Of a DNA stretch of 26,460 bases, positions 1 through 7,845 are shown piece by piece. The stretch spans positions 1-26,460 of the IMG/VR virus record IMGVR_UViG_3300046454_000269; one strand, 5' to 3'. A program made the translations under genes and the position numbers. A model generated the notes under the pieces. The model had not been told where the DNA came from. It saw only the letters and a program-made list of their open reading frames with translations, and made no database searches. This DNA is from a virus. Positions within the stretch are counted from its first letter, which is position 1, and each line of letters begins with the position of its first letter.

Positions 1-261
1 CCGAAATCGACGACGGCTCGGGGTTACGGCTGGGGTCATCAGAAGCTGCGGAAGCGGTTGGCGATGCTGGTGAGCGCCGGCGGCGTGAACTGTTGGCGTT
101 GCGGGCAACCGATCCGGCCTGGTTCGGTCTGGCATCTCGGTCATCACGACTGGGACCACAGCCGGTACATGGGGCCGGAGCATCGCAGGTGCAATCTGCG
201 GGCGGCCGGGTTGAAAGCGGGGGTTTTGAAGAACTGGTCGAGGCGGTCGCAGGAGTGGTGA
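1..261 (+). CDS. HNH endonuclease, 5' end cut off
   Basis: The frame is open from base 1 to a TGA at 259-261, so the true start lies outside the window. The protein shows the HNH zinc-finger nuclease pattern: an RGYGWGHQKLRKRL opening, a CWRC knuckle, the GHHDWDHSRYMGPEH core carrying the His and Asp/His residues, and a closing RRCN. In many long-tailed phages an HNH protein of this small size sits directly before the large terminase and is needed for its nuclease activity during DNA packaging. The position here, overlapping the terminase start by 4 bases (GTGA), fits that role. An in-frame TTG at 58 could be read as a start, but conserved-looking residues lie before it. No small terminase subunit is visible; it may lie upstream. 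The family is clear; the packaging role is inferred from context. Confidence 0.85.
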   Translation, partial: PKSTTARGYGWGHQKLRKRLAMLVSAGGVNCWRCGQPIRPGSVWHLGHHDWDHSRYMGPEHRRCNLRAAGLKAGVLKNWSRRSQEW

Positions 262-1694
262 CGCCGCGGTTCGCGTGGGCGCCGCCGCGGATGCGGTCGC
301 TCGGGTCGGAGTGCATCGCGTTTTGGCGTGACGCCGGCGGGCTGCTTTTCGATTGGCAGGAGATGGTGCTTGAGGGTGTGTTGGGGCTGGACGAGGATGA
401 CCGGTGGGTGTCGTCGAACGACGGGATCGATGTTTCGCGGCAGAACGGTAAGGGCGTGATCCTTCAGGCGGTTGAGGCGTTCGCGGCGTTTGAGCTGGGT
501 TACAGCGTGGTGATGCATACGGCGCATGAGTTCGCGACGTCGCAGGAGCATCAGTTGCGGCTCGAGACGTTCATCCAGGACGCTCCTCATCTTCACGCTC
601 GGGTTCGGGATCGTGGCGGCTACCGGCACGCGAACGGGCAGGAGTCGATCAACCTGAAGTCTGGTTGCCGAATCATTTTCAAGGCGCGGACGACCGGGGG
701 CGGACGCGGCTATTCGGGTGACTTGCTTGTCTGGGACGAGGCGATGGTGATCCGTGACGCGGTGGTCGGCGCGCAGAAGCCGATGCTGCGAGCGAGCCAG
801 GCGAAGCATGGGCCGAAGACGATCTACGCGGGTTCGGCGGTGGATCAGGAGGTGCACGAGTACGGCGTGAACTTCGCTCGGTTGCGGGAGCGCGGGATCG
901 CCCGGGCCGAGAAGGTCTGCTGGTTCGAGTGGTCGGCGCCGTTCGACGATCTGTCGGAGATGACGGACGACCTGATGCGCGACCGGACGCTGTGGCGGGC
1001 GGCGAACCCGAGTATCGATGACGGGCTGATCTCGGAAGACGACATGGCGGACGAGATCGAGTCGATGCCGAAACGGACGGCGGCGGTGGAGCTGTTCGGG
1101 GTTGGTGACTGGCCGCGGACGGACGGGTTGACCGACGAGGTGATCTCCGTCGCGGACTGGTTGGGCCTGGTCGACGAGAGGTCGAAGATCGTCGGGACGA
1201 AATGGTTCAGTTTTGACGTGTCGCCCGACCGGGCGTGGGCGTCTGTCGCCGTGGCGGGGAAGCGGAAGGACGGGCGGCAGCATGTCGAGGTGACCGACCG
1301 CCGCCGCGGCACGAACTGGGTGCCCGGCCGGGTCGCGGAGCTCGTCGACCGTCACGACTGCGGAGGCGTCACTTGCGACGCGACGGGGCCGGCGACGTCT
1401 CTCGTGCACGAACTCGCTGACCTGGGGGTCGAGGTGACCGCGACGAGCGCGAGGGATCACGCGAACGCTTGCGGCCTGCTGTTCGACCTTGTCGTCGATA
1501 AGCGTGTTCGTCATCTCGGCCAGCCCGAGCTCACCTCGGCGCTGCGTGGCGCGACAACGCGGCCGTTGGGGGACGCGTGGGCGTGGGCGAGACGAACATC
1601 CGGGACTGACATCTCCCCGCTGGTCGCAGCGACGCTCGCGGTGTGGGGATCCGCGACGGTGCCGAAACCGGAGGTGTTCGCGGCGTCATGGTGA
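258..1694 (+). CDS. terL: Terminase large subunit (DNA-packaging ATPase/nuclease)
   Basis: Protein of 478 residues that would pump phage DNA into the prohead and cut it. The ATPase half has a Walker-A-like SRQNGKG (about 60-66) and a Walker B LLVWDEA (156-162). The nuclease half has the usual acidic residues in WFSFD (D320), TCDATGP (D374) and TDISPLVAATLA (D451). The frame is open further upstream to 93, but that part only reads the HNH gene out of frame. GTG at 258 overlaps the HNH stop as GTGA and gives the usual family N-terminus (APPRMRS, then FDWQ). The gene is G-rich on the plus strand and uses more G- and T-ending codons than the C-rich portal and capsid genes after it, so it may have a separate history. 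Confidence 0.93.
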   Translation: MTPRFAWAPPRMRSLGSECIAFWRDAGGLLFDWQEMVLEGVLGLDEDDRWVSSNDGIDVSRQNGKGVILQAVEAFAAFELGYSVVMHTAHEFATSQEHQLRLETFIQDAPHLHARVRDRGGYRHANGQESINLKSGCRIIFKARTTGGGRGYSGDLLVWDEAMVIRDAVVGAQKPMLRASQAKHGPKTIYAGSAVDQEVHEYGVNFARLRERGIARAEKVCWFEWSAPFDDLSEMTDDLMRDRTLWRAANPSIDDGLISEDDMADEIESMPKRTAAVELFGVGDWPRTDGLTDEVISVADWLGLVDERSKIVGTKWFSFDVSPDRAWASVAVAGKRKDGRQHVEVTDRRRGTNWVPGRVAELVDRHDCGGVTCDATGPATSLVHELADLGVEVTATSARDHANACGLLFDLVVDKRVRHLGQPELTSALRGATTRPLGDAWAWARRTSGTDISPLVAATLAVWGSATVPKPEVFAASW

Positions 1695-1948
1695 TGTCGG
1701 TGACGGTCGGCGCCACCTGGCAGGTGTGGGAGGCCCGTGAGATCGAGCATCGGATGGAGATGGCGAAGCTCCGGATGCAACAGGTCCTGTACCGGCAAGC
1801 CCTATTGGACGCTGGTTTGGATCCTCCCGACCGCGACGGCGCCGATCTGTTGGAGATGTGGGTGAAATGCCGTGAAGTGATCGTCGCTGCGAGCGAATGC
1901 TTGGCGATGCTCGGAACCTCGAAAGAACTCCTGGACGACTGGGGATGA
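1688..1948 (+). CDS. Small unknown protein after the terminase
   Basis: 86-residue protein, not recognised. It opens with a short hydrophobic stretch (MVMSVTVGATWQVW) followed by a charged, probably helical segment rich in Glu, Arg and Met (EAREIEHRMEMAKLRMQQ). It ends in DDWG. The start at 1688 has a GGAGG at 1670-1674, 13 bases upstream, and overlaps the terminase stop. ATG at 1694 is the alternative and would give 84 residues. Its stop overlaps the next start as ATGA, so it is translated within the packaging operon. The hydrophobic start could be a membrane or signal anchor, but it is short and this is not firm. Confidence 0.6.
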   Translation: MVMSVTVGATWQVWEAREIEHRMEMAKLRMQQVLYRQALLDAGLDPPDRDGADLLEMWVKCREVIVAASECLAMLGTSKELLDDWG

Positions 1949-2448
1949 TCCACCCGACCGCGGTGATCGGCGACCCGCCCGAGCACCGCGACCACCGCTG
2001 GGCCGGCGGCCCGTTCTACCAGCCGCAGATCGCCGAATCAGCGACGGTGGAAGCGTTCGTGACCGTCGACGCCGGGATCGGCCAGGCAACGTTCGTCGGT
2101 GCGGGAGCGTGGCTGATGAAACACGTCCATATCGGTCACGACGCCGCGATCGGCCCTGATTGCGAGCTCGCACCAGGCACCGTGATCGGCGGCCACGCGA
2201 TCCTCGGGGTCGGTGTCCGTTGCGGGATCGGAGCGCTCGTGAAACCGTTCGTGAAAGTCGGGCGAGGGGCGCGGCTCGGCGCCGGCGCCGTCGTTCTTCG
2301 TGACGTGCCGCCCGGGGAGGTGTGGGTCGGGAACCCGGCGGAGGAGATCGGCGGGTTCAAGGCGCGGCGCGACCTGGCGGCCGCGTTCGTGGCGTGGGAG
2401 GAGTGGTGGCGCGAACGTGAAGCTGATCGCACTCCTCACGTGGTATGA
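1945..2448 (+). CDS. Left-handed beta-helix (hexapeptide-repeat) acyltransferase
   Basis: 167 residues. The middle is a run of hexapeptide turns of the [LIV]-G-x4 type (ATVEAFVTVDAGIG, then AAIGPDCELAPGTVIG, then AILGVGVRCGIGALV), the signature of the trimeric left-handed beta-helix acyltransferases. The KHVHIGHDAAIG segment supplies a likely catalytic His (H60-H65 region). VWVGNPAEE is the typical closing loop of sugar O- or N-acetyltransferases, and a charged helix ends the protein. These enzymes usually move an acetyl or formyl group from acetyl-CoA or a similar donor onto a sugar. The gene overlaps the preceding stop by ATGA and the next gene (a glycosyltransferase) by 32 bases. A joint role in making or attaching a modified sugar to virion or cell surface is inferred. 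The frame is open upstream to 1897, but only ATG 1945 gives the family N-terminus (MIHPTAVIG). Confidence 0.87.
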   Translation: MIHPTAVIGDPPEHRDHRWAGGPFYQPQIAESATVEAFVTVDAGIGQATFVGAGAWLMKHVHIGHDAAIGPDCELAPGTVIGGHAILGVGVRCGIGALVKPFVKVGRGARLGAGAVVLRDVPPGEVWVGNPAEEIGGFKARRDLAAAFVAWEEWWREREADRTPHVV

Positions 2449-3106
2449 CGAACCGGCGTGGTGCCTGACCGAGCTCGTCACGTCGGTCGCTAAGGCCGGC
2501 GCTGACCATCTCGTCGCCGTCGACGGCGCCTACGCCCTGTATCCGAACGGGACCGCGCAATCACCCGGCGAGCAGGCCCAAGCGATCCTCGCCGCCTGCC
2601 AGGGCGCCCAGATCGGGGTGACGCTTTATTGCCCGCAGGAGGTGTGGTTCGGGAACGAGGTCGAGAAACGCTCGTTCGCGTTCGCGGCAGGGCATCAGGT
2701 CGCGATCTCGGGTGAGGACTGGTTGTGGATCGTCGACGGCGACGAGGTGATCACCGAAGCGCAAGGCTTACACGACGCGCTCGCCAAAACCAGTTTCGAC
2801 GTGGTTTCGGCGATGATGGACGAGGTCACCGCCGGCAGCCGCGAGGGCGTTGTCCCGATCCGGAAGTTCTTCCGTGCCCAACCCTCGGGGATCCACCTCG
2901 AGCACAACCATTTCACGTACCGGACCGGTGACGGGCAGCTCCTGTACGAAGGGTTCATGGTCCCGAAACCCGGTCTGGTCGAGGCCGACCATTTCGCGTT
3001 CGTCCGGTTCGACCATCGCGGCGGCCGCTCGAAGATCCGGCAGTACCAGGCGCAGGTGTATTACGACCGCCGGAAAGAGCTTGGGGCCGAACTGGTGCCC
3101 GGGTGA
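2417..3106 (+). CDS. Glycosyltransferase-like protein (GT-A fold, GT2-like)
   Basis: 229 residues. The N-terminus MKLIALLTWYDEPAWCL is a typical first strand and loop of a GT-A nucleotide-sugar-binding fold. VAVDG (33-37) and the WIVDGDEVI segment with DGD at 107-109 match the metal- and donor-binding DxD region. No transmembrane segment is evident, so it is a soluble enzyme. GTG 2417 is chosen because GGGAGGAG lies at 2396-2403 and the family-like sequence begins there; the open frame before it reads the acyltransferase gene out of frame. The stop overlaps a GTG of the following small frame. Its place between acyltransferase and portal suggests phage-encoded glycosylation, with capsid or tail protein, host surface or DNA all possible targets. 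Confidence 0.8.
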   Translation: MKLIALLTWYDEPAWCLTELVTSVAKAGADHLVAVDGAYALYPNGTAQSPGEQAQAILAACQGAQIGVTLYCPQEVWFGNEVEKRSFAFAAGHQVAISGEDWLWIVDGDEVITEAQGLHDALAKTSFDVVSAMMDEVTAGSREGVVPIRKFFRAQPSGIHLEHNHFTYRTGDGQLLYEGFMVPKPGLVEADHFAFVRFDHRGGRSKIRQYQAQVYYDRRKELGAELVPG

Positions 3107-3132
3107 GCCTCACGAGGAAACGGAGGGTCCGC

Positions 3133-3318
3133 ATGCACCTGATCGACGAAACCGCGTCCCTCCCGTCGGTCGAAGGGCTCCTCGTCTCCAGACGCCACTC
3201 GGAGTACCTCGTCGCGCTGCCGAGCCTGCTCACGTCGACGACGGGCAACCCTTCCGAGCTCGAGTCACGCTGGGTCGCGATCCCCCGCGACCGGGTCGCG
3301 TTCTACGAGGTTCTATGA
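3133..3318 (+). CDS. Small unknown protein before the portal
   Basis: 61-residue protein, not recognised. It reads as a compact alpha/beta domain ending in SRWVAIPRDRVAFYEVL. ATG 3133 is favoured because a strong ribosome site, CGGAGGG at 3121-3127, lies five bases before it. The upstream GTG at 3103 overlaps the glycosyltransferase stop by GTGA and would add ten mostly basic residues. The stop overlaps the portal start by ATGA. A structural or regulatory role in head assembly is possible but not shown. Confidence 0.65.
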   Translation: MHLIDETASLPSVEGLLVSRRHSEYLVALPSLLTSTTGNPSELESRWVAIPRDRVAFYEVL

Positions 3319-4571
3319 TCACCCGGATCCGCGGCAAAGGCCAGGTCGAGCTGCGCGCGTTCCACCTGACCGACATGATCCCGTACGGGTACGACGGGCT
3401 CCGCGGCTTCCAACCCACCGTCAGCGAATCCCAGGCCCGCGGTGTCCCCGCCCTGTACCGCGCCGCCAGGCTTAGGGCCGAAGCGCTTGCGAGCCTCCGG
3501 CTCCGCTGCTGGTCCGGTGACGGCGTCGACAAGGTCAGGCGCGACAACGTCTGGCAAGCGTTGTTGTTCCTCGCCCCGGCGAACCCCTACCAGGACAGGT
3601 TCGCGTTCTGGGAAACAATCGGGGAGTCATTGGCGTGGCGCAACAACGCGTACATCTGGAAGAACGTTGATCCCGCCACCGACCGGATCATCGAATGGTG
3701 GGCCTTGCACCCTGATCAGGTCGTCTGTCGCGGCAAAGGGATCTACACCGTCACCGTTCAGGACGGGTACATGGACCCCGTCGGGCGCGGCCCCGCGAAA
3801 TACAACACCGACTACGACACGATCATCCATTTGCGCGGCCACGGCGACGGCGGCATGTACGAGGCGCCGACACCGATCAAGCTGTTCAAAGACGCAATCT
3901 CGGGGCCCGTCAACCGGCAACGGTACGAAGCGAAACTCTGGACACGCGGCCCAAGTTTGCAGCTCGGGATCGAGTTCCCCGGCAACATCAAGAAAACCGA
4001 AGCCGAGGAGTGGAAAGACCTGTGGCAGTCCAGCTACGAGGGATTGCAGGGCGGCTCGACCGCGGTGATCGGTGGTGGCGCCAAGATCGTCCCGATCGGG
4101 ATGACCGCCCACGACGCCGAGTTCGTCAACCTCGCCCACCTGACCGTCCACGACGCCTCCAGGATCATGGGTGTCCCCGCGAACCTCCTCGGCGTCCAAC
4201 TCGAACGGGCGGTCCCGAACCTCGAGCAGGACCTCACGTCATGGTTGCGGTTCGGGCTCGGCCCCGAGCTCGAACGGATCGAGTCGGCGTTCTCCGCTGA
4301 TGAGCAGCTGTTCGGGCACGCGTACACCTACCCGAAGTTCGACACCGAGCTGTTCGTCCGCGGCGACGTCCAAACAGAAGCGACGGTGCTCGTCAGCCTC
4401 GTGCAGGCGGGGATCCTGACCCCGAACGAGGCCCGCCGTGTCCGTGGCCTCGACGACCTCCCCGGCACGATCGGCGACATCCCGCAGATCACACCGGTCG
4501 GCGGCGCCCCGAACCCGGCTGCCGCCGCGGCCACCAGCAACGGGAACGGAAACGGAGGCTATGAGGAATGA
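3315..4571 (+). CDS. Portal protein, HK97 family
   Basis: 418 residues, a usual length for HK97-type portals, which form the dodecameric DNA channel at one capsid vertex. Typical features in order are: VSESQARGVPALYRAARLRAEALASL near the N-terminus (the helix leading into the wing); FWETIGESLAWRNNAYIWK; a beta-rich ALHPDQVVCRGKGIYTV part; then HDASRIMGVPANLLG followed by LEQDLTSWLRFGLGPELERIE, the clip/stem region. The tail is Pro/Ala/Asn-rich. The in-frame extension back to 2850 only reads the genes before it out of frame. ATG 3315 overlaps the preceding stop, and the gene ends in an ATGA overlap with the protease. Confidence 0.92.
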   Translation: MITRIRGKGQVELRAFHLTDMIPYGYDGLRGFQPTVSESQARGVPALYRAARLRAEALASLRLRCWSGDGVDKVRRDNVWQALLFLAPANPYQDRFAFWETIGESLAWRNNAYIWKNVDPATDRIIEWWALHPDQVVCRGKGIYTVTVQDGYMDPVGRGPAKYNTDYDTIIHLRGHGDGGMYEAPTPIKLFKDAISGPVNRQRYEAKLWTRGPSLQLGIEFPGNIKKTEAEEWKDLWQSSYEGLQGGSTAVIGGGAKIVPIGMTAHDAEFVNLAHLTVHDASRIMGVPANLLGVQLERAVPNLEQDLTSWLRFGLGPELERIESAFSADEQLFGHAYTYPKFDTELFVRGDVQTEATVLVSLVQAGILTPNEARRVRGLDDLPGTIGDIPQITPVGGAPNPAAAAATSNGNGNGGYEE

Positions 4572-5326
4572 GTGAGAACGAGCTCCGCTACGCCGTCGCG
4601 CCGATCACGCACATCGACGTCCGCGACAACACCTCTCAGGGGACGTACACGATGAGCGGCTACGCCGCCGTGTTCAACCAGCAAACAACGCTGCTCGACT
4701 CGAAGTTCTTGAAGTTGACGGAGTCGGTCGACGTCGCGGCGTTCGATCGTGTCCTGCGCGACCAGCGGCTCGGGCAACCGTCCGGTGTCGTCCATTTCAA
4801 CTTCGGCCACGACATGAACCGCGCTGTCGCCGCCACCGACGTTCCCGCCGGCCAGCCTGGCAGCCTCAAGCTCAGCGCCGACGCTCACGGTCTCCACTTC
4901 CTCGCGAAGGTCTCGCGCGACGACCCCGACGGGCGGGCGCTCGCCGTGAAGATGGAGCACGGCGTCGTCAAGCAGGCGTCGTTCGCGTTCACGATCGCCG
5001 AGTCCGCGTACCGCGTCGTGGAATCCGACGACGACGGGCCGGACATCGAGCACCGCACCATCATGGAGCTTTCGCACTTGTACGACGTGTGCGCGACGGC
5101 GCAGGGCGCCTACAGCAGCACAGTCGCAGGACTACGCAGCTACTCGGCTGCGTTGGGTCAGCCCGATCAGGGAGACCGCCACCATCAGCCCGACTTGGGC
5201 GAGGGGAGCGTCGCCAGTCCTTCGGAAGTCGACGCGGCAACAGAAGTACCGGAACCGGTCGAATGGCCCGACCTCACGGAGGCCGTCGCCAGGCACCGAC
5301 CGATCCCGGTGGACCGAAGGGACTGA
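4568..5326 (+). CDS. HK97-type prohead protease (peptidase family U35)
   Basis: 252 residues. This serine protease matures the capsid by removing the scaffold domain of the major capsid protein. MSGYAAVFNQQT is the usual first strand. The likely catalytic His is H81 in HFNFGHDMNR and the Ser is S138 in VVKQASFAF. IMELSHLYDVCATAQGAYSSTVA is the conserved closing region. The last 60 residues are polar and rich in Asp, Glu and Pro and may be a disordered tail that is lost by self-cleavage. It overlaps the portal by four bases and is followed two bases later by the capsid gene. Confidence 0.92.
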   Translation: MSENELRYAVAPITHIDVRDNTSQGTYTMSGYAAVFNQQTTLLDSKFLKLTESVDVAAFDRVLRDQRLGQPSGVVHFNFGHDMNRAVAATDVPAGQPGSLKLSADAHGLHFLAKVSRDDPDGRALAVKMEHGVVKQASFAFTIAESAYRVVESDDDGPDIEHRTIMELSHLYDVCATAQGAYSSTVAGLRSYSAALGQPDQGDRHHQPDLGEGSVASPSEVDAATEVPEPVEWPDLTEAVARHRPIPVDRRD

Positions 5327-5328
5327 AC

Positions 5329-6675
5329 ATGGCAGCAGTCGAAGACACCCCGAAGTACGGGGAGAAAGTCAACGCCTACAACACCGCCTGCGCGAACGTC
5401 GACGCTCGCCACAAGGCGATCGAGGACGCCAAAGCCGACGAGTCGATGACTCAGGAGCAGCGCGACAAGCTGATCGAGGAGTTCACCGGCGCGGTCGAGC
5501 AGCGCGACAAGCTGTACGACGAGCTCCGCAGCGCCGAGGCGCTCGAGCGGGCACGGGAGCAGCACAAGCCGCTCCAGCTGGCCGGGAAAACGTTCCAGGT
5601 GAAAGAGCCGGACATCTACGAGGCCGGCGGCCGCTCGTTCCTCACCGACCTGTATTTCGCCCAGCTGAAGCAGAGCACCGAGGCGAGCGAGCGGATCAAC
5701 AAGCACCAGCATTACGAGATCGAGAAGCGCGCGGTGACGAGCTCGACGCTCGGCGGGATCATCCCGCCCGCGTACCTCGTCGACATGTACGCGAAGGCGT
5801 CCCGGAATGGACGCGTGTTCGCGGACCAGTGCAACAACCAGACGCTCCCCGACGTCGGCATGTCCGTCGTCGTGCCGAGACTGACGGCCGGCACCACCGC
5901 GGCCGCCCAGACGACGCAGAACACCGCCGTGGTGACCCAGGACCCCACCGAGGTCGACCTGAGCGTCCCCGTCAACACCGTCAGCGGCTACAGCCCCGTC
6001 TCGAGGCAAGCGATCGAACGGGCCGCCTACTCGGATCAGATCCTGTTCGAGGACCTGATCGCCCGCTACTGGGCCGTGTTGGACTCGTACTGCATCAACG
6101 GCTCCGGGGCGAGCAACCAGCCGGTCGGGCTGCTCGGCACCTCTTCGATCTCCGCGTCGACCGCGTCGACGGCGACCGTTGCTGGGGTGTGGCCGAAGAT
6201 CGCCGACGTGATCCAGCAGATCAACACCGCGGTCGGAGGGCTCGGGTACACCGCCACGAAGATCTTCATGCACCCGCGCAGGTGGGGGTTCTTCGAGGCT
6301 GCGCTCGACTCGTCGAACCGGCCGCTGATCGTCGCGTCCGGGCCGGTGTTCAACGCGATCGGCACCGACTCGAACCGGCAGCCCGACTACGGCCTCGTCG
6401 GGAACATGCACGGGCTCCCCGTCTACACCGACGCGAACATCCCGACCACGCTCGGGGCGACCACGAACGCCGACGCGATCATCGTGATCGCCGACCCCGT
6501 CGTGCACCTGTGGGAACGCGGCAGCGACCCGGTCACATTGTCGTTCGAGCAGCAGGCCGGCACCTCACTTCAGGTGCAGCTGATCGTGTTCGGGTACATC
6601 GCGTTCACCGCGGGCCGGTACCCGGGCGCGTCCGGTGCCGTCACCGGCGCCGGCCTCGTACCGCCGACGTTCTAG
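5329..6675 (+). CDS. Major capsid protein, HK97 fold
   Basis: 448 residues. Residues 1 to about 100 are highly charged and helical (EQRDKLIEEF, EQRDKLYDELRSAEALERAREQ), matching the HK97 delta or scaffold domain that the protease removes. The rest has the usual capsid landmarks: SSTLGGIIPPAYLVD, ADQCNNQTLPDVGMSVVVPRL, the RQAIERAAYSDQILFEDL spine region, KIFMHPRRWGFFEAAL and GLPVYTDANIPTTLG. Length and position directly after the protease agree. ATG 5329 starts two bases after the protease stop; the open frame upstream reads the protease gene out of frame. Cleavage near residues 100-110 is an inference from the domain boundary. Confidence 0.94.
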   Translation: MAAVEDTPKYGEKVNAYNTACANVDARHKAIEDAKADESMTQEQRDKLIEEFTGAVEQRDKLYDELRSAEALERAREQHKPLQLAGKTFQVKEPDIYEAGGRSFLTDLYFAQLKQSTEASERINKHQHYEIEKRAVTSSTLGGIIPPAYLVDMYAKASRNGRVFADQCNNQTLPDVGMSVVVPRLTAGTTAAAQTTQNTAVVTQDPTEVDLSVPVNTVSGYSPVSRQAIERAAYSDQILFEDLIARYWAVLDSYCINGSGASNQPVGLLGTSSISASTASTATVAGVWPKIADVIQQINTAVGGLGYTATKIFMHPRRWGFFEAALDSSNRPLIVASGPVFNAIGTDSNRQPDYGLVGNMHGLPVYTDANIPTTLGATTNADAIIVIADPVVHLWERGSDPVTLSFEQQAGTSLQVQLIVFGYIAFTAGRYPGASGAVTGAGLVPPTF

Positions 6676-6690
6676 GCCGGAACAGGCAAA

Positions 6691-6723
6691 TGGTGGGGGG
6701 TCACCTCCGCGACCCCCCCACCA
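6691..6723 (+). terminator. Strong hairpin after the capsid gene
   Basis: The 12-base arm TGGTGGGGGGTC (6691-6702) pairs with GACCCCCCCACCA (6711-6723) with a single-base bulge, around an 8-base loop. It begins 15 bases after the capsid stop. There is no U-run, so it may act as an attenuator or mRNA-stabilising structure that keeps capsid mRNA more abundant than the genes downstream, rather than as a full terminator. Confidence 0.6.
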
Positions 6724-6746
6724 ACCCTTCCCGAGAGGAGAGCCGA

Positions 6747-7001
6747 ATGGCAAAAGAGCCGCCGTACTACCCGCCGAACTTCGCTGACGCGGCCGCGTAC
6801 GCGTCCGCGCTCGAACGGGAGCTCGCCGGTTACCGCGCCAAGATCGCCGAGTGGAAAGCGCAAGGCGCGCAGGACGACGACTCCGTGATCACCGAGGCGC
6901 GCTCCGGTGAGAAAGCCGTTCTCGCCGAGCTGAAACGGGTCGGTCACGGGCAGGAGGTCGCGGAGAAGCGGCCGGCCGCGAAAACAGCGGAGAAACGGTG
7001 A
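6747..7001 (+). CDS. Small charged protein after the capsid
   Basis: 84 residues, not recognised. An N-terminal Pro/Tyr stretch (PPYYPPNFADAAAYASALE) is followed by a helix-forming charged part, and the C-terminus is Lys- and Arg-rich (EKRPAAKTAEKR). The strong ribosome site GAGAGGAG at 6734-6741 fixes ATG 6747. Position between capsid and glycosyltransferase suggests a minor head protein or small assembly factor. The stop overlaps the glycosyltransferase start as GTGA. Confidence 0.7.
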   Translation: MAKEPPYYPPNFADAAAYASALERELAGYRAKIAEWKAQGAQDDDSVITEARSGEKAVLAELKRVGHGQEVAEKRPAAKTAEKR

Positions 7002-7684
7002 GGCACCCACCCGGCGCGGTGATCGTCCCGTGCCAGGAAACAGCCCGGTACCACCGCTTCACGATCTCACTCGCGAACCTGGAGCTGCCCACCGGGTCAC
7101 AACGGATCTTCGGGATCGGCACCAGCATCGTCACGAACCTGAACGACTCGATCCGTGCGCTCCGCGACGAGGACGAATGGGTGTGGATCGTCGGCGACGA
7201 CCACGTCTTCCAGGCCGACACACTCACCCGCCTCCTCGACCGCGACGCCGACATGATCGTCCCGTTGTGCGTCAGGCGGGGGCCGCCGTTCCCACTCGTG
7301 CATTACGGCGACCCGGTCGACGAGGACAGCCCGTACCGGCGGGTGATGCAGTTCGACTATCTCCCCGACAACGACGACCCGTTCGAGGTGCAAGCCACCG
7401 GATCGCTGCCGCTGATCCGCAGGCACGTCCTGGACGAGGTCGGCGACCCGTGGTTCGAGAACACCCCAGGTCGGATGGACGAGGAGTTCGGGTTCTGCGC
7501 CAAAGTTCGCGCCGCGGGGTTCAGGGTGCTCGTCGACCCGAGTGTGACGGTCGGGCATATCGGTGAGATCGTCACCTACCCGCAACGAGGCAGCGACGGG
7601 TGGGGACTGACGGTCGAGTTCGTCGGTGCCGACAAGCACGAGGTTTTCTATCCCGGCGGGATGCGTGAAGGAGTGAGAGCGTGA
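6998..7684 (+). CDS. Second glycosyltransferase (GT-A fold)
   Basis: 228 residues. The WVWIVGDDHVF segment has the acidic GDD (66-68) at the DxD position after a hydrophobic strand. ATGSLPLIRRHVLDEVGDPWFE and GRMDEEFGFCAKVRAAGFRV are the usual acceptor/catalytic region of GT-A enzymes, with D161 or E162 as the likely base. VDPSVTVGHIG closes the fold with a His that often binds metal. No membrane segment is seen. It differs clearly from the first glycosyltransferase at 2417-3106. It begins by a GTGA overlap and ends by another, so it is translated together with its neighbours in the structural operon. Transfer of a sugar to virion proteins is the favoured inference; the substrate is unknown. 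Confidence 0.85.
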   Translation: MRHPPGAVIVPCQETARYHRFTISLANLELPTGSQRIFGIGTSIVTNLNDSIRALRDEDEWVWIVGDDHVFQADTLTRLLDRDADMIVPLCVRRGPPFPLVHYGDPVDEDSPYRRVMQFDYLPDNDDPFEVQATGSLPLIRRHVLDEVGDPWFENTPGRMDEEFGFCAKVRAAGFRVLVDPSVTVGHIGEIVTYPQRGSDGWGLTVEFVGADKHEVFYPGGMREGVRA

Positions 7685-7845
7685 AGGACATGGAAGCGAA
7701 GGTCGGGGTTGAAGAGGTGACGTTGTCGGCGGTCGTGATCCGCGCCGACGGCAGCCGTGAGGACCTCGGAGTGATCGCCGGCTCGGACCTGAGCTGGTGG
7801 CAACGATTGAAGAGGAGGTGGAGGCGTTGGCAACCGTCGTCGTAA
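7681..7845 (+). CDS. Small basic-tailed protein, 54 residues
   Basis: GTG at 7681 overlaps the glycosyltransferase stop as GTGA and the frame runs to TAA at 7843-7845. The protein has a beta-type core (VEEVTLSAVVIRADGSREDLGVIAG) and a striking Trp/Arg-rich end (WWQRLKRRWRRWQPSS). A short frame of this kind, with an xADGxxxDLGV core and a basic aromatic tail, is familiar just upstream of the next gene type in actinophages. The end overlaps the next gene by 19 bases. The basic aromatic tail could bind membrane, nucleic acid or the capsid. Function unknown. Confidence 0.62.
   Translation: MKDMEAKVGVEEVTLSAVVIRADGSREDLGVIAGSDLSWWQRLKRRWRRWQPSS

Noticed and set aside
144-1514. 456-codon minus-strand frame opposite the terminase gene
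   Set aside because: Arg/Pro/His-rich product typical of antisense reading in GC-rich DNA; the plus frame is a clear terminase.
5185-6507. 440-codon minus-strand frame opposite the capsid gene
   Set aside because: Low-complexity Val/Arg/Gly product with no domain; the plus strand encodes the capsid protein.
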